DNA of 64,000 nt from Leifsonia sp. C5G2 (lineage in GTDB: Bacteria; Actinomycetota; Actinomycetes; Actinomycetales; Microbacteriaceae): NCBI RefSeq assembly GCF_013359685.1, contig NZ_JABFMV010000007.1, positions 124,001 to 188,000 on the forward strand, written 5' to 3'. The notes beneath the pieces were generated by a model. It was not told the DNA's origin and made no database searches. It saw only the letters and a list, made by a program, of their open reading frames with translations. Made by a program: the position numbers and the translations under genes. Positions 1 to 8,728 of this stretch are shown here, piece by piece. How positions within the stretch are numbered: the stretch's first letter is position 1; the number at the start of each line of letters is the position of its first letter.

Positions 1-861
1 GGAGAGGCGGGGGAAGGGCGGGAGGTTGGACCAGCCGCCGGTCCAGGTGAGGGTGCTCGCGACCTCCCAGACGGTGCCGCCGGGGTGCCCTGCGACCTCC
101 CGCGACCGGCGCAGGTGGTGCTCGGCCAGGGCGGCGCAGCGGTCGGCCAGGCCGGAGAAGGGATGCTCGTGCCCGGGCAGCGCCAGGCCGCCGAGCCCGG
201 CGACCCGCTCGAGCGACGCCAGGTAGTCCGCGATCGGATTCGTGGCGGTCGGGCCACCGAGGCCGAGGCCCGGGTTGACGGTCGGGAGCACGTGGTCGCC
301 GGTGAACACGAGGCCGGAGTCCTCGTCGTGCAGGCACAGGCTGCCGGGGGTGTGGCCGGGCGTCCACAGCACGCGCAGGCGGCGGCCGGGGACATCCAGG
401 AGGTCGCCCTCGGCGAGCACGTCGTCGGGTCGCGCCAGGTCGGGAGCGGCCGGTGCAGCGGCCACCGCCGCCAACTCCGGCCGCCTCTCGGCCGGCACGC
501 CCCACCCTTCGAGGTCGGGCGCCGGGAGTCCGCGCCGGATCGCCGCCAGAGCCTCCGCCTCGCGCGCGTGCATGAGCACGGGCGCGCCGGACGCCTCCCG
601 CAGCGCGGCCGCTCCGCCCGCGTGGTCGGCGTGCATGTGCGTCAGCACGATGCCGGACACGTCGGAGGGCCGTCGCCCGACCGCCTCGACCGCGGCGATC
701 ACCGCACGCACAGCCTCCCGACCCGGCGAGCCGGGGTCGACGACGAGCACCCCGCCACGGTCGTCCTCCACCACGTACGCCAGGCTGCACGGGAGCCCGC
801 CCCCGTGCATAGGGACGCGCACCGCGTGCACACCCGGGGCAGCGATCTCCGAAGCAGTCAT
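1..861 (-). CDS. MBL-fold metallo-hydrolase, C-terminus beyond window
   Basis: The gene starts at the ATG at 861 and runs off the left edge, so the last part is missing; 287 residues are visible. HMHADH at residues 75-80 is the HxHxDH zinc motif of the metallo-beta-lactamase fold. It is preceded by a VLVVDPGSPG strand and followed by TPGHTPGSLCL and FTGDHVLP, which carry the later metal ligands. This layout is that of the glyoxalase II/RNase Z-like hydrolases, many of which cleave thioesters or lactones. The substrate cannot be read from the sequence. It lies downstream of, and on the same strand as, the aromatic monooxygenase, separated by a hairpin, so a functional link is possible but not shown. 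Confidence 0.85.
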   Translation of the reverse strand, partial: MTASEIAAPGVHAVRVPMHGGGLPCSLAYVVEDDRGGVLVVDPGSPGREAVRAVIAAVEAVGRRPSDVSGIVLTHMHADHAGGAAALREASGAPVLMHAREAEALAAIRRGLPAPDLEGWGVPAERRPELAAVAAAPAAPDLARPDDVLAEGDLLDVPGRRLRVLWTPGHTPGSLCLHDEDSGLVFTGDHVLPTVNPGLGLGGPTATNPIADYLASLERVAGLGGLALPGHEHPFSGLADRCAALAEHHLRRSREVAGHPGGTVWEVASTLTWTGGWSNLPPFPRLS

Positions 862-909
862 CCCGCCAGGCTAGCCGCGCCTCGAGATGAGACCGATCGT
901 CGGAATCCC

Positions 910-942
910 CGCCGAGTGGCGACGAGATGTCACCACTCGGCG
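910..942 (-). terminator. hairpin between monooxygenase and MBL gene
   Basis: CGCCGAGTGG (910-919) and CCACTCGGCG (933-942) form a perfect 10-bp stem with a 13-nt loop just after the monooxygenase stop codon. There is no T-run, so termination is likely but not certain. Confidence 0.5.
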
Positions 943-953
943 ACCGGCGGCGG

Positions 954-2846
954 CTACCCGGCGAGCTCCCGCGTCGCCAGGATCGGCCGGAAGAACGCGG
1001 CCAGCTCGTCGGTCGCCGTGAGCGGCAGCACGTCGGCGACGTACTGGTCGGGCCGCACCATCACGATCGCGCCGTCGCGGTGGATGCCGCGCGCCGCGAA
1101 GATGTCGTCGGCCGGATCGGCGGCGTACACCTTCTCGTAGTCGATCAGGCCGAACGGGCCGACCCGTGGCAGGAACAGCTCCGGCACGACGCCGAGGTCG
1201 ACCGCGGTGTGATCCTGCTGGTAGACGACCTTCACGTCGAACCAGGCGTCCGGGTCGGCACCGGCCGGAGTAGCGGCGAGCGGCGACCCGGGGGAGGCCG
1301 ACATCCACTCGGCCAGGCGCGCGACCGCCGACGCCTCGCCCGGACGGGCGGCATCGGCGAAGACGTAGATGCGCCAGCGGCCGTCGGCGCGGGCGTGGTG
1401 GCCGAGGTGCACCGGGTTGCCGTCGCAGACCCGCGTCACCGGCGCCGACTTGAAGCGCTTGCCGATCGGGAATCCGGATGCGAGCTCCTGGTGCGCGGAT
1501 TCGCCGACGATGAGCGACGGTGAGTACTGGGTCATGAAGCCGGCCGGGAACTCCGCGGTCGCGACGTAGAAGTCCTCCAGCTCCGACGGGCTCTCGAACT
1601 CCTCCGGCTTCTTGGCCATCAGCGTCGACCACTCCTTGTCGAAGTCGATCAGGTTCTTCGCCACCACCTGGCGTTCGGCCGAGTAGGTGGCGAGCAGCGA
1701 CTCCGGCGAACGGCCGTCGAGCACGTGGCCGAGCTTCCAGCCGATGTTGAAGCCGTCCTGCATCGAGACGTTCATGCCCTGCCCGGCCTTCGCGCTGTGC
1801 GTGTGGCAGGCGTCGCCGGTGATGAACACACGCGGGGTGCGCATCCCGAGCTCGTGCGGGAGCACGTCGTCGAAGCGGTCGGTGAGGCGGTGGCCGACCT
1901 CGTAGACGCTGTGCCAGGCGACGTTGCGCACGTCGAGCGTGTACGGGTGCAGGATCTCGTTGGCCTTCGCGATGATCTGCTCGATCGAGGTCGAGCGCAC
2001 GGCCCCCTTGTCGTCCGGGGCGACCTCGCCGAGGTCGACGTACATCCGGAACAGGTAGCCGCCCTCGCGCGGGATCAGCAGGATGTTGCCCGCCTCCGAC
2101 TGGATCGAGCACTTCGTGCGGATGTCCGGGAAGTCGGTGACGGCCAGCGCGTCCATCACACCCCAGGCGTGGTTGGCCTGGTCGCCGGCCAGGTGGCAGC
2201 CGATCGCCTCGCGGACCTTGCTGCGCGCGCCGTCGGCGCCCACGACGTACTTGGCGTGCACCACGCGCAGCGCGCCCTCGCCCGGCCCGGCCGTGCTGCG
2301 GAGGGTGACGGCGACGGGATGCTCGCCCTCGCCCACCTCGAGCCCGACGAACTCGTAGCCGTAGTCGGGCGTCATCCGCGACGGGGAGTTCGCCATCACC
2401 TCGGCGAAGTAGTCCAGCACCCGCGCCTGGTTGACGATGAGGTGCGGGAACTCGCTGACGCCCGTCGGGTCGTCGACCGGCCGCGCGGTGCGGACGATGC
2501 GGGAGGGGTCCGCCGGGTCGGGCTTCCAGAAGGCCATCTCGGTGATGCGGTATGCCTCGGCGATGATCCGCTCGGCGAACCCGAACGCCTGGAACGTCTC
2601 GACGCTGCGTGCCTGGATGCCGTCCGCCTGCCCGATGGCGAGCCGCCCGGGCCGGCGCTCGACCATGCGGGTGACCACGTTCGGAAACTGGGAGAGCTGT
2701 GCTGCGGCGATCATGCCGGCGGGGCCGCTGCCGACGATGAGCACGTCCACTTCGTCGGGCAGCTCGGCGGGGCGGTCGATCCCGGTTCCCGCGGGCTCGT
2801 GGATGCGCGGGTCACCGGACACATAACCGTGGTGGTGGAACTGCAC
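954..2846 (-). CDS. mobA: 3-hydroxybenzoate 4-monooxygenase-like FAD hydroxylase
   Basis: This 630-residue protein belongs to the phenol hydroxylase group of FAD/NAD(P)H aromatic hydroxylases. It shows the Rossmann motif VDVLIVGSGPAGMIAAAQL near the N-terminus, VVGADGARSKVREAIG (DG motif) and VFITGDACHTHSAKAGQGMN (GD motif), followed by a thioredoxin-like C-terminal domain. The opening VQFHHHGYVSGDP, the overall length and the run of conserved segments resemble the Comamonas MobA enzyme that turns 3-hydroxybenzoate into protocatechuate; that match is from memory. I chose the GTG at 2846 because GTGAGG lies 5-7 bases upstream and MobA starts at the same residue; a longer reading to 2876 would overlap the operator. 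No ring-cleavage genes are near, so the substrate is inferred. Confidence 0.85.
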   Translation of the reverse strand: MQFHHHGYVSGDPRIHEPAGTGIDRPAELPDEVDVLIVGSGPAGMIAAAQLSQFPNVVTRMVERRPGRLAIGQADGIQARSVETFQAFGFAERIIAEAYRITEMAFWKPDPADPSRIVRTARPVDDPTGVSEFPHLIVNQARVLDYFAEVMANSPSRMTPDYGYEFVGLEVGEGEHPVAVTLRSTAGPGEGALRVVHAKYVVGADGARSKVREAIGCHLAGDQANHAWGVMDALAVTDFPDIRTKCSIQSEAGNILLIPREGGYLFRMYVDLGEVAPDDKGAVRSTSIEQIIAKANEILHPYTLDVRNVAWHSVYEVGHRLTDRFDDVLPHELGMRTPRVFITGDACHTHSAKAGQGMNVSMQDGFNIGWKLGHVLDGRSPESLLATYSAERQVVAKNLIDFDKEWSTLMAKKPEEFESPSELEDFYVATAEFPAGFMTQYSPSLIVGESAHQELASGFPIGKRFKSAPVTRVCDGNPVHLGHHARADGRWRIYVFADAARPGEASAVARLAEWMSASPGSPLAATPAGADPDAWFDVKVVYQQDHTAVDLGVVPELFLPRVGPFGLIDYEKVYAADPADDIFAARGIHRDGAIVMVRPDQYVADVLPLTATDELAAFFRPILATRELAG

Positions 2847-2876
2847 TGGAACCTCACTTCGTTGTAAGCCGTTCAC

Positions 2877-2899
2877 TATGCGAACGCGCTGTTCGCATA
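2877..2899. promoter_or_regulatory. perfect inverted-repeat operator before the monooxygenase
   Basis: TATGCGAAC (2877-2885) and GTTCGCATA (2891-2899) form a perfect 9-bp inverted repeat with a 5-bp spacer, 31 bases upstream of the monooxygenase GTG and about 95 bases before the divergent MetY-like gene. Size and position fit the operator of an IclR, GntR or MarR-type regulator; no such gene is adjacent. Confidence 0.65.
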
Positions 2900-2994
2900 T
2901 CGCTCACACAGGATAGCGCACCGCCCGGATCGCCTGCCCGTAGCTTTCCGCAACAGAAGGCGCGCTCGGCAGGCCGGTACCGCACCATGGGGGG

Positions 2995-4329
2995 ATGCCG
3001 CAGTTCAGCACAGCCCAGGTCCACGCGGGAGAGGCCCGCGACGCCGCCCACGGCGCCCGGGTGACCCCCATCTACCTCACCGCGGGCTTCGAGTTCGACA
3101 GCTTCGCCCACGCGGAGGGCCGCTTCGGCGGCGAGGAGCCCGGCTATACCTACAGCCGCTCCGGCAACCCGACGACCGCCGCCCTGGAGCGCCGCGTCGC
3201 CGCGCTGGAGGGCGGCCGCGACGCCATCGCCGTCGGCAGCGGCCAGGCGGCTTTGACCGTCGCGCTGCTCGCGCTCGTGCAGTCCGGCGACCACGTCCTC
3301 TCGGCGCAGAGCGTCTACTCCGGCACCCGCGGCCTGTTCGAGAACGGGCTCCGGAGGCTGGGGATCGACATCGAGTTCGTCGACGACCCGACCGACCTGG
3401 CCGAGTGGCGGCGCCGGCTGCGGCCGAACACGCGGGCCCTGTTCGGCGAGTCGATCGCCAACCCCGGCAACGACGTGCTCGACATCGCCGGGATCGCCGC
3501 GGTCGCGCGCGAGAACGGCATCCCGCTCATCGTCGACAACACCCTCGCGACGCCGTACCTGCTGCGGCCGGGCGACTTCGGGGCCGACATCGTCGTGCAC
3601 TCCGCGAGCAAGTACCTCGGCGGCCACGGCTCGACCCTCGGCGGCGTCGTCGTCGATCAGGGCAGCTACGACTGGGCCGCGTCTCCCTTCGCCCATCTCA
3701 CCGGTCCCGACGAGTGGCTGGAGGGTGCCAGCTACGTCGACGCGCACGGCGCCGGCGCCTACACCGCGTTCGCGCGGTCGGTCGTCGCCTCGCTCTTCGG
3801 ACCGGTGCTCTCGCCGCTCAACGCCTTCCTCATCCAGCAGGGCATCGAGACGCTGTCGCTGCGCGTGCAGCGGCAGTCGGACAGCGCGCTCGCCGTCGCG
3901 CGCTGGCTCGAGGCGCAGCCGGAGGTCGTGAGCGTCGACTACGCCGGGCTCCCGTCGCATCCCTCGTTCCCGCTCGCGCAGCGCTACCTGCCGCGCGGCC
4001 AGGGCGCGGTGCTCGGGTTCACGCTCGGCGGCGGCGCGGCCGCGGCGGAACGGTTCTACGATGCGGTGCAGTTGTTAAGCCGCATGACCCACATCGGCGA
4101 CGTCCGCTCGCTCATCCTGCACCCGGCCTCCACGACGCACGCCCACCTTCCGGGCGACGTGCGCGAGCGCACGGGCATCGGCGCGGGGCTGCTGCGCCTC
4201 TCCGTCGGGCTGGAGGACGCGGACGACCTGATCGAGGACCTGAGCCGCGGCCTCGCCGCCGTGGCGGAGGCGGATGTGACCATCTCCGACGTGGATGCCA
4301 CCGCGGTCGTCGCCGCGGCAGGGAGGTAG
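2995..4329 (+). CDS. O-acetylhomoserine sulfhydrylase-like PLP enzyme
   Basis: This 444-residue protein is a Cys/Met metabolism PLP-dependent enzyme. The Schiff-base lysine is K206 in VVHSASKYLGGHGSTLGG, and the substrate/PLP motifs YTYSRSGNPT (51-60) and IVDNTLATPYLLRP are present. Length and the long active-site region resemble O-acetylhomoserine aminocarboxypropyltransferases (MetY), which exchange the acetyl group for sulfide, rather than cystathionine gamma-synthase of about 380 residues. The ATG at 2995 follows a run of Gs. The next gene, a flavin monooxygenase, starts 6 bases after the stop, so the two are cotranscribed. That pairing suggests salvage of organic sulfur rather than plain methionine synthesis. 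Confidence 0.85.
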   Translation: MPQFSTAQVHAGEARDAAHGARVTPIYLTAGFEFDSFAHAEGRFGGEEPGYTYSRSGNPTTAALERRVAALEGGRDAIAVGSGQAALTVALLALVQSGDHVLSAQSVYSGTRGLFENGLRRLGIDIEFVDDPTDLAEWRRRLRPNTRALFGESIANPGNDVLDIAGIAAVARENGIPLIVDNTLATPYLLRPGDFGADIVVHSASKYLGGHGSTLGGVVVDQGSYDWAASPFAHLTGPDEWLEGASYVDAHGAGAYTAFARSVVASLFGPVLSPLNAFLIQQGIETLSLRVQRQSDSALAVARWLEAQPEVVSVDYAGLPSHPSFPLAQRYLPRGQGAVLGFTLGGGAAAAERFYDAVQLLSRMTHIGDVRSLILHPASTTHAHLPGDVRERTGIGAGLLRLSVGLEDADDLIEDLSRGLAAVAEADVTISDVDATAVVAAAGR

Positions 4330-4335
4330 GGCGTC

Positions 4336-5655
4336 ATGGCGCGACTGCAGCACTTCGGCTGGTTCTTCAGCCGCGGCTTCGGCCCGCAGGGCTGGGGTCA
4401 CCCGTACTGGGACTGGGGCTACGACTGGACCAAGCCCGACCTCTACCAGCAGTCCGCGCGCGAGCTGGAGCAGGCCGGCCTCGACCTCGTCATCCTCGAG
4501 GACGCCCTCTCGCTCGGCTTCCCGGAGACGATCGACCTGCGCGTGCGCGAGGCGTACGGCGGTCCCAAGCACGACCCGCTGATCCTGTCGCCGTACCTGC
4601 TCGACGCGACCAGGCATCTCGGGGTCGCGCCCACCATCAACGCCGGCGCCTACCCGCCGTACGTCGCCGCGCGGCAGTTCGCCACCCTCCACCACCTGAG
4701 CGGCCACCGGCTCGGCGTCAACGTCGTCACCGACGTCGGCAGCGCCCGCCATCTCGGCCTTCCGCCGTTGTCGCACGACGCCGCCTACGACCGCGCGGAA
4801 GAGTGGCTGACCGTCATCCGGAGGCTGTGGCACAGCTGGGACGACGACGCGCTCGTGCAGGATCCGGCGACGCGGCACTTCGCTGACGGCTCGAAGATCC
4901 GGCCCTTCCAGCACGAGGGGGAGTACTTCCGGCTGGCCGGTCCGCTCAACGCCGTGCCGTTCCTGGAGGGCGACCCGGCCATCGTCTCGCCTGGCGGCTC
5001 GCCGCGGGGCATCGCGTTCGCGGGAACGCACTCCGACGTCCAGCTGGCGCTCGCGCCGCTCGACGCGCAGAGCATCCGCGACTACCGGCTGAAGGTGCGG
5101 GAGGCGGCGGTCGCCGCCGGGCGTGACCCGGACTCCATCAAGGTGCTGTTCGTGTTCAAGCCGGAGGTCGTGCCGAGCGACGAGGAGGCGCGACGCGTCG
5201 TCGAGGCGTCGAAGCACCCGACCGACGAGGAGCTGTACCGCGCGCTCGCCGGCCAGTCGAGCGACCTGGAGACCGACCTCACGGTGCTGTCGCTCGACGA
5301 GCCGTTCGACGTGTCGGTGTTCGGCGACCACGTCTCGCAGGGCAGCATCAAGGGACTGTTCGGCAAGCAGGGCATCCGCGAGGGCGTCACGCTCCGCGAG
5401 CTGATCGCGCCGAAGGTGGTGAAGGGCCGCATCGCCGACCGCGCCGGTTTCGTCGGCACGGCGGAGCAGATCGCCGATTTCATCGAGGAGATCGGGGAGG
5501 AGGCCGACAACGACGGCTTCATCTTCTCCGGCGACCTGCACCCGGTGACGCTGCACCGCTACCTCGACGAGCTCGTCCCGGTGCTGCGGCGGCGGGGCAT
5601 CCTGCGCCGCGAGTACGGGAATGGCGGCATCCGCGCCAACCTCTCCGACTTCTGA
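4336..5655 (+). CDS. NtaA/SnaA/DszA-type FMN-dependent monooxygenase
   Basis: This 439-residue protein is an LLM-class (bacterial luciferase-like) flavin monooxygenase of the nitrilotriacetate monooxygenase group. It begins with LQHFGWFFSRGFGPQGWGHP, contains the conserved ATINAGAYPPYVAARQFATL-type strand and LSGHRLGVNVVTD, and ends with the typical LVPVLRRRG helix. Family members use FMNH2 from a separate reductase to oxidise C-N or C-S bonds in nitrilotriacetate, pristinamycin, dibenzothiophene sulfone or S-substituted cysteines. The preceding MetY-like gene and the absence of a neighbouring reductase suggest a sulfur-scavenging role that borrows a flavin reductase encoded elsewhere. The substrate is not known. 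Confidence 0.85.
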   Translation: MARLQHFGWFFSRGFGPQGWGHPYWDWGYDWTKPDLYQQSARELEQAGLDLVILEDALSLGFPETIDLRVREAYGGPKHDPLILSPYLLDATRHLGVAPTINAGAYPPYVAARQFATLHHLSGHRLGVNVVTDVGSARHLGLPPLSHDAAYDRAEEWLTVIRRLWHSWDDDALVQDPATRHFADGSKIRPFQHEGEYFRLAGPLNAVPFLEGDPAIVSPGGSPRGIAFAGTHSDVQLALAPLDAQSIRDYRLKVREAAVAAGRDPDSIKVLFVFKPEVVPSDEEARRVVEASKHPTDEELYRALAGQSSDLETDLTVLSLDEPFDVSVFGDHVSQGSIKGLFGKQGIREGVTLRELIAPKVVKGRIADRAGFVGTAEQIADFIEEIGEEADNDGFIFSGDLHPVTLHRYLDELVPVLRRRGILRREYGNGGIRANLSDF

Positions 5656-5712
5656 GCGGGTGGGCCGGCAGGCGTCCGGGCTGGTCGCCGGCGTCCGCGC
5701 CCCCCACCGCCC

Positions 5713-6093
5713 CTACGGCATCAGGAACGTGTCAGACACCTGGCAGCCCGACTCGGTGCTCCAGCCCACGCTGAGGTTCACCGTGCACACGCGCAGCTGG
5801 ACCATCGTTCCGCGGGCGAGTTTGACGGTGGTCGTGGTGGATGTCCCCAGGCCCTTCGACGCGGTGACGCGGGCGCCGCCGCTGCGGTGCAGCAGAGTCG
5901 CCGTGGCGCTCTTCCCGTCGGCCCGGGTGTCGGTGACGCTGATCTCTGCGACGCCGGAACGGTCGACGACCACCGTTCCGGTCGCCCCCGTCGTCGTGAT
6001 GGCGCGCGCGGCGAGTGCCGCCGAGGCGGGGGTGGAGACGGCGGTGGTGAGCGCGACGGCCGCGACGAGGCCGAGCAGGACAGGCTTCTTCAT
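5713..6093 (-). CDS. small secreted protein of unknown function
   Basis: I do not recognise this protein. It has 126 residues and a clear Sec signal peptide: a MKKPV start, a hydrophobic core LLGLVAAVALTTAV and an STPASA cleavage site near residue 25. The mature part is rich in Thr, Ser and Val, looks beta-stranded and has two cysteines (VCTVNL and SGCQVS) that could form a disulfide. The ATG at 6093 has AAGGAGTGAA directly upstream, so it is preferred over the in-frame start at 6129. It is convergent with the flavin monooxygenase and tail-to-tail placement gives no functional hint. Confidence 0.65.
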   Translation of the reverse strand: MKKPVLLGLVAAVALTTAVSTPASAALAARAITTTGATGTVVVDRSGVAEISVTDTRADGKSATATLLHRSGGARVTASKGLGTSTTTTVKLARGTMVQLRVCTVNLSVGWSTESGCQVSDTFLMP

Positions 6094-6159
6094 TTCACTC
6101 CTTGGACGAGGGATGACTCCGATGGTCACCTGCTCTAAGAAGACGGCGTCCTCGGCAGT

Positions 6160-6723
6160 TCATGACGTCACCTGCTGATGCTCCTTGCGGGCGCGGAAGG
6201 CGATCATGTTGACCCGGTTGCCGCAGCGGACGCTGCAGAAGCGCTTCGATCCGTTCCGGGAGAGGTCGAGCACGAGGCCGGTGCAGTCGTCGGCCGCGCA
6301 GACGCGCAGCCGGCCGGTCTCGCCGGAGCGGATCACGTCGACCAGGGCGAGCGCGATCTCGACCCGGATGCGCTCGGCGAGCGGGGCATCCTGTGCGGTC
6401 GCGTGCAGGTGCCAGTCGAAGCCGTCGTGGCGCATGAGGTACGGGAGGGCGTGCGCCTCGGCCAGCATGGCGTTCACCTCGAGGGCGGCCTCGTCGCGGT
6501 CGAGCGACCAGACGCGCATGATGCGCTCCCGGGTCGCGCGCACCTCCCGCAGCTCGGCCTCGTCGCCGTCGACGCGCCCCGAGTAGCGGTTCTCGGTCAG
6601 CAGCGCGGACAACTGCTCCGTGGTGGCGAGCTCGTCCGCGCCGCTCCTGGTCGCGCCGGGGTCGGTGTCGCAGAGGGCCACGGCGAACTCCAATGCATCC
6701 ACTGTGTCAGGGGCAAAATGCAA
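6160..6723 (-). CDS. CGNR zinc-finger protein, probable regulator
   Basis: The 187-residue protein has an N-terminal helical ABATE-like stress-related domain and a C-terminal CGNR zinc finger. The finger reads RVCAADDCTGLVLDLSRNGSKRFCSVRCGNRVN in pieces: C-x4-C, then FCSVRCGNR. Such proteins are thought to bind DNA. The start is a TTG at 6723, chosen because AAGGAG lies 5 bases upstream. The gene is divergent from the EamA transporter that begins at 6794, so it may regulate that transporter; this is inference from position only. Confidence 0.8.
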   Translation of the reverse strand: MHFAPDTVDALEFAVALCDTDPGATRSGADELATTEQLSALLTENRYSGRVDGDEAELREVRATRERIMRVWSLDRDEAALEVNAMLAEAHALPYLMRHDGFDWHLHATAQDAPLAERIRVEIALALVDVIRSGETGRLRVCAADDCTGLVLDLSRNGSKRFCSVRCGNRVNMIAFRARKEHQQVTS

Positions 6724-6793
6724 GTTGACTCCTTACCTGCGACAATACTAGCGTCAGGACCATCATCCCACTCGACCCTGACAGGTGACCCTC

Positions 6794-7759
6794 ATGTCGC
6801 ACCGCCCGACCTCCCTCGGTCTGCTCATCGCGCTGCTCGCGGCGGCGACGTTCGGGATGTCGGGCGCGTTCATCAAACCGCTGCTGGAGAGCGGCTGGTC
6901 GCCGGTGGCGGCAGTCACCGTCCGGGCGGCGGTCGGCGGGCTCGTGCTGCTCCCGTTCGCGCTCGTGTCGGTGCGCGGCCGGTGGGACGCGGTGTGGCGC
7001 GGCCGCTGGCGGCTGCTCGGGATGGCGCTGGTCGGGGTCGCCGGAACCCAGGTTCTGTACTTCGCGGCGATCCAGCGCATCCCGGTCTCGACGGGCATCC
7101 TCGTCGAGTACCTCGCGCCGGTCCTGCTCGTCGCCGTGACCTGGGCGCTCAGCCGCCGCGCTCCGCACGCCGTGGTGCTCGCCGGCTCGGCGGTCGCCGT
7201 CGCGGGCCTCGTGCTCGTCGTCTCTCCGGGCGGTGCCGGAGCGCTCGACCCGTTCGGACTGCTGCTCGCGGTCGTCGCCATGGTCGGGTGCGCCGCCTTC
7301 TACGTGATCGCGGCGCGGCCCAGCGACGGGCTTCCGCCGGTCGCCCTCGCCTCCGGCGGCCTGCTGATCGGAGCGTTGGCGCTGGCCGCGGTCGGCGCGA
7401 CCGGCCTGCTGCCCGTCACTGTGAGCTTCGCCGACGTCGACCTGTTCGGCCGGCCGACGGCGTGGTGGGTGCCGATCGCCGTGGTCGGGGTGCTCGCCAC
7501 GGCGGTCGCGTACGCCTCCAGCATCACGGCGACGGAGCTGCTCGGGTCGCGCCTGGCGTCGTTCGTGGGACTCCTGGAGGTCGTCGCGGCGACCCTCTAT
7601 GCCTGGCTGCTCCTCGGCGAGAAGCTCAGCCCGCTGCAGCTTCTGGGCGGCCTGCTCATCCTCGCCGGCATCGCCCTGGTCCGCGCCGACCGCACCCCGG
7701 TCCCGGTCGCGTCCGTCCCGACCCCCGTCGCCGCATCGAGGGGACGCAACACGCCGTGA
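6794..7759 (+). CDS. EamA/DMT-family metabolite exporter
   Basis: This 321-residue integral membrane protein has about ten hydrophobic segments arranged as two EamA repeats, typical of the drug/metabolite transporter superfamily (RhtA/YdcZ-like). The first repeat begins SLGLLIALLAAATFGMSGAF and the second ends near LLIAGIALV-type helix 10. Such proteins export amino acids or related small molecules in the cytoplasmic membrane. I prefer the ATG at 6794, which has AGGTG 6 bases upstream; the GTG at 6785 is in frame but its own upstream lacks a site. The stop overlaps the left arm of an intergenic palindrome. Confidence 0.85.
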   Translation: MSHRPTSLGLLIALLAAATFGMSGAFIKPLLESGWSPVAAVTVRAAVGGLVLLPFALVSVRGRWDAVWRGRWRLLGMALVGVAGTQVLYFAAIQRIPVSTGILVEYLAPVLLVAVTWALSRRAPHAVVLAGSAVAVAGLVLVVSPGGAGALDPFGLLLAVVAMVGCAAFYVIAARPSDGLPPVALASGGLLIGALALAAVGATGLLPVTVSFADVDLFGRPTAWWVPIAVVGVLATAVAYASSITATELLGSRLASFVGLLEVVAATLYAWLLLGEKLSPLQLLGGLLILAGIALVRADRTPVPVASVPTPVAASRGRNTP

Positions 7760-7790
7760 CGGCGGCCCGTCATACGGCGTGTCGGGTCCC
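7741..7790. repeat. intergenic palindrome, CGACACGCCG family copy 1
   Basis: Imperfect arms 7741-7761 and 7768-7790 around a short GC loop. The right arm carries CGGCGTGTCGGGT, one base different from the 13-bp core shared by copies at 9433, 28527 and 33983. The left arm includes the stop codon of the transporter gene, so it probably also acts as its terminator. Confidence 0.6.
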
Positions 7791-7856
7791 CTGGTTCGGG
7801 CGAGTGGACCGCGCGGTCCCCTTGCCGCGCGCGGCGGACGCGGGGATGGTGGATCC

Positions 7857-8111
7857 ATGGCACCGCACCCCGACGACGAGGACAAATCCACGATCGACGT
7901 CAGGCTGACCGGCATCCGCGACCCCAAGGACCCGGACGGCCTCCTGATCGTCGAGCAGGACGCCGACCGTCCGGACCCTGCGCGCTACGGCGCGCCCGAG
8001 ACGGACACGCTGGAGCGCGAGCGCGCGTACGTCGCCCGCCTGGGCGACGACGGGTCGGCCGACGACCTCCCGCGGGTGCCGCGGAAGCGGGGAGTCACCG
8101 GCCTCGGGTGA
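7857..8111 (+). CDS. small acidic hypothetical protein
   Basis: I do not recognise this 84-residue protein. It is rich in Asp, Arg and Pro, has no hydrophobic segment, and opens MAPHPDDEDKSTIDVRLTG. The middle, DPDGLLIVEQDADRPDPARY, and the Arg/Lys-rich tail PRVPRKRGVTGLG suggest a small soluble, partly disordered protein. The ATG at 7857 follows GGGGATGGTGGATC. The stop lies 10 bases before the DUF302 gene, so the two are probably cotranscribed. Confidence 0.6.
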   Translation: MAPHPDDEDKSTIDVRLTGIRDPKDPDGLLIVEQDADRPDPARYGAPETDTLERERAYVARLGDDGSADDLPRVPRKRGVTGLG

Positions 8112-8121
8112 GAATGGGCGG

Positions 8122-8652
8122 ATGGCCCTCCCCGCGACTGAGCGCATCGTCCCCGTATCGGTGAACCGCATCGAGCTGGAGGCCGCTGTCGCCTTCGGGA
8201 CGCTGCGGCGCGCCTTCGAGGCGGAGGTGCCCCCGCTGGATGTCGCCCACGTGCGGGAGCTGCTCTCGTCGGGCGCGGACTGGCGGCGGCTGACGCTGGA
8301 GGCGGCCGGGCCCGGCATCCACCGGTTCGTCCGCTTCTGGACCGACCACCCGACGCCGGTCATGCGCGTGGGCGGAGCCGACATCCCGAGCGCCGTCTAC
8401 CTGATCGGCGACTACGCGACGGCGGCCCGGATGTTCCGCCACGACCCGGGCACGCTCCTCTACACGCCGCTGCGGGTCGAGCTGCACGCGTCGCGCTCCG
8501 GCGGCACCGTGCTGAGCGTCGACCAGCCGAGCAGCCGCCTCGGCAGCTTCGGCAACAACAAGGTCACCCAGGCGGGTTTCGAGCTCGACCGGATGCTCGG
8601 CGACCTGCTGGAGGAGCTCGGCCTGCCGAGGCCGAGCGTACTGCGGAGGTGA
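8122..8652 (+). CDS. DUF302 domain protein
   Basis: The 176-residue protein ends with a DUF302 domain; the hallmark is YLIGDYATAARMFRHDPGTL followed by LLYTPLRVELHAS. The fold binds small ligands in homologues, but no enzymatic activity is established. The N-terminal third is a variable helical lead-in. There is no signal peptide or membrane segment, so it is cytoplasmic. The ATG at 8122 lies 10 bases after the stop of the small hypothetical gene. Function remains unknown. Confidence 0.7.
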   Translation: MALPATERIVPVSVNRIELEAAVAFGTLRRAFEAEVPPLDVAHVRELLSSGADWRRLTLEAAGPGIHRFVRFWTDHPTPVMRVGGADIPSAVYLIGDYATAARMFRHDPGTLLYTPLRVELHASRSGGTVLSVDQPSSRLGSFGNNKVTQAGFELDRMLGDLLEELGLPRPSVLRR

Positions 8653-8728
8653 GAGCCGACCGGATGCGCCGTCCGCTCCAGCGGACATCGACCGGCCCAG
8701 CGGCTTCCCGCCCTGCTAGTGTTCGGCC

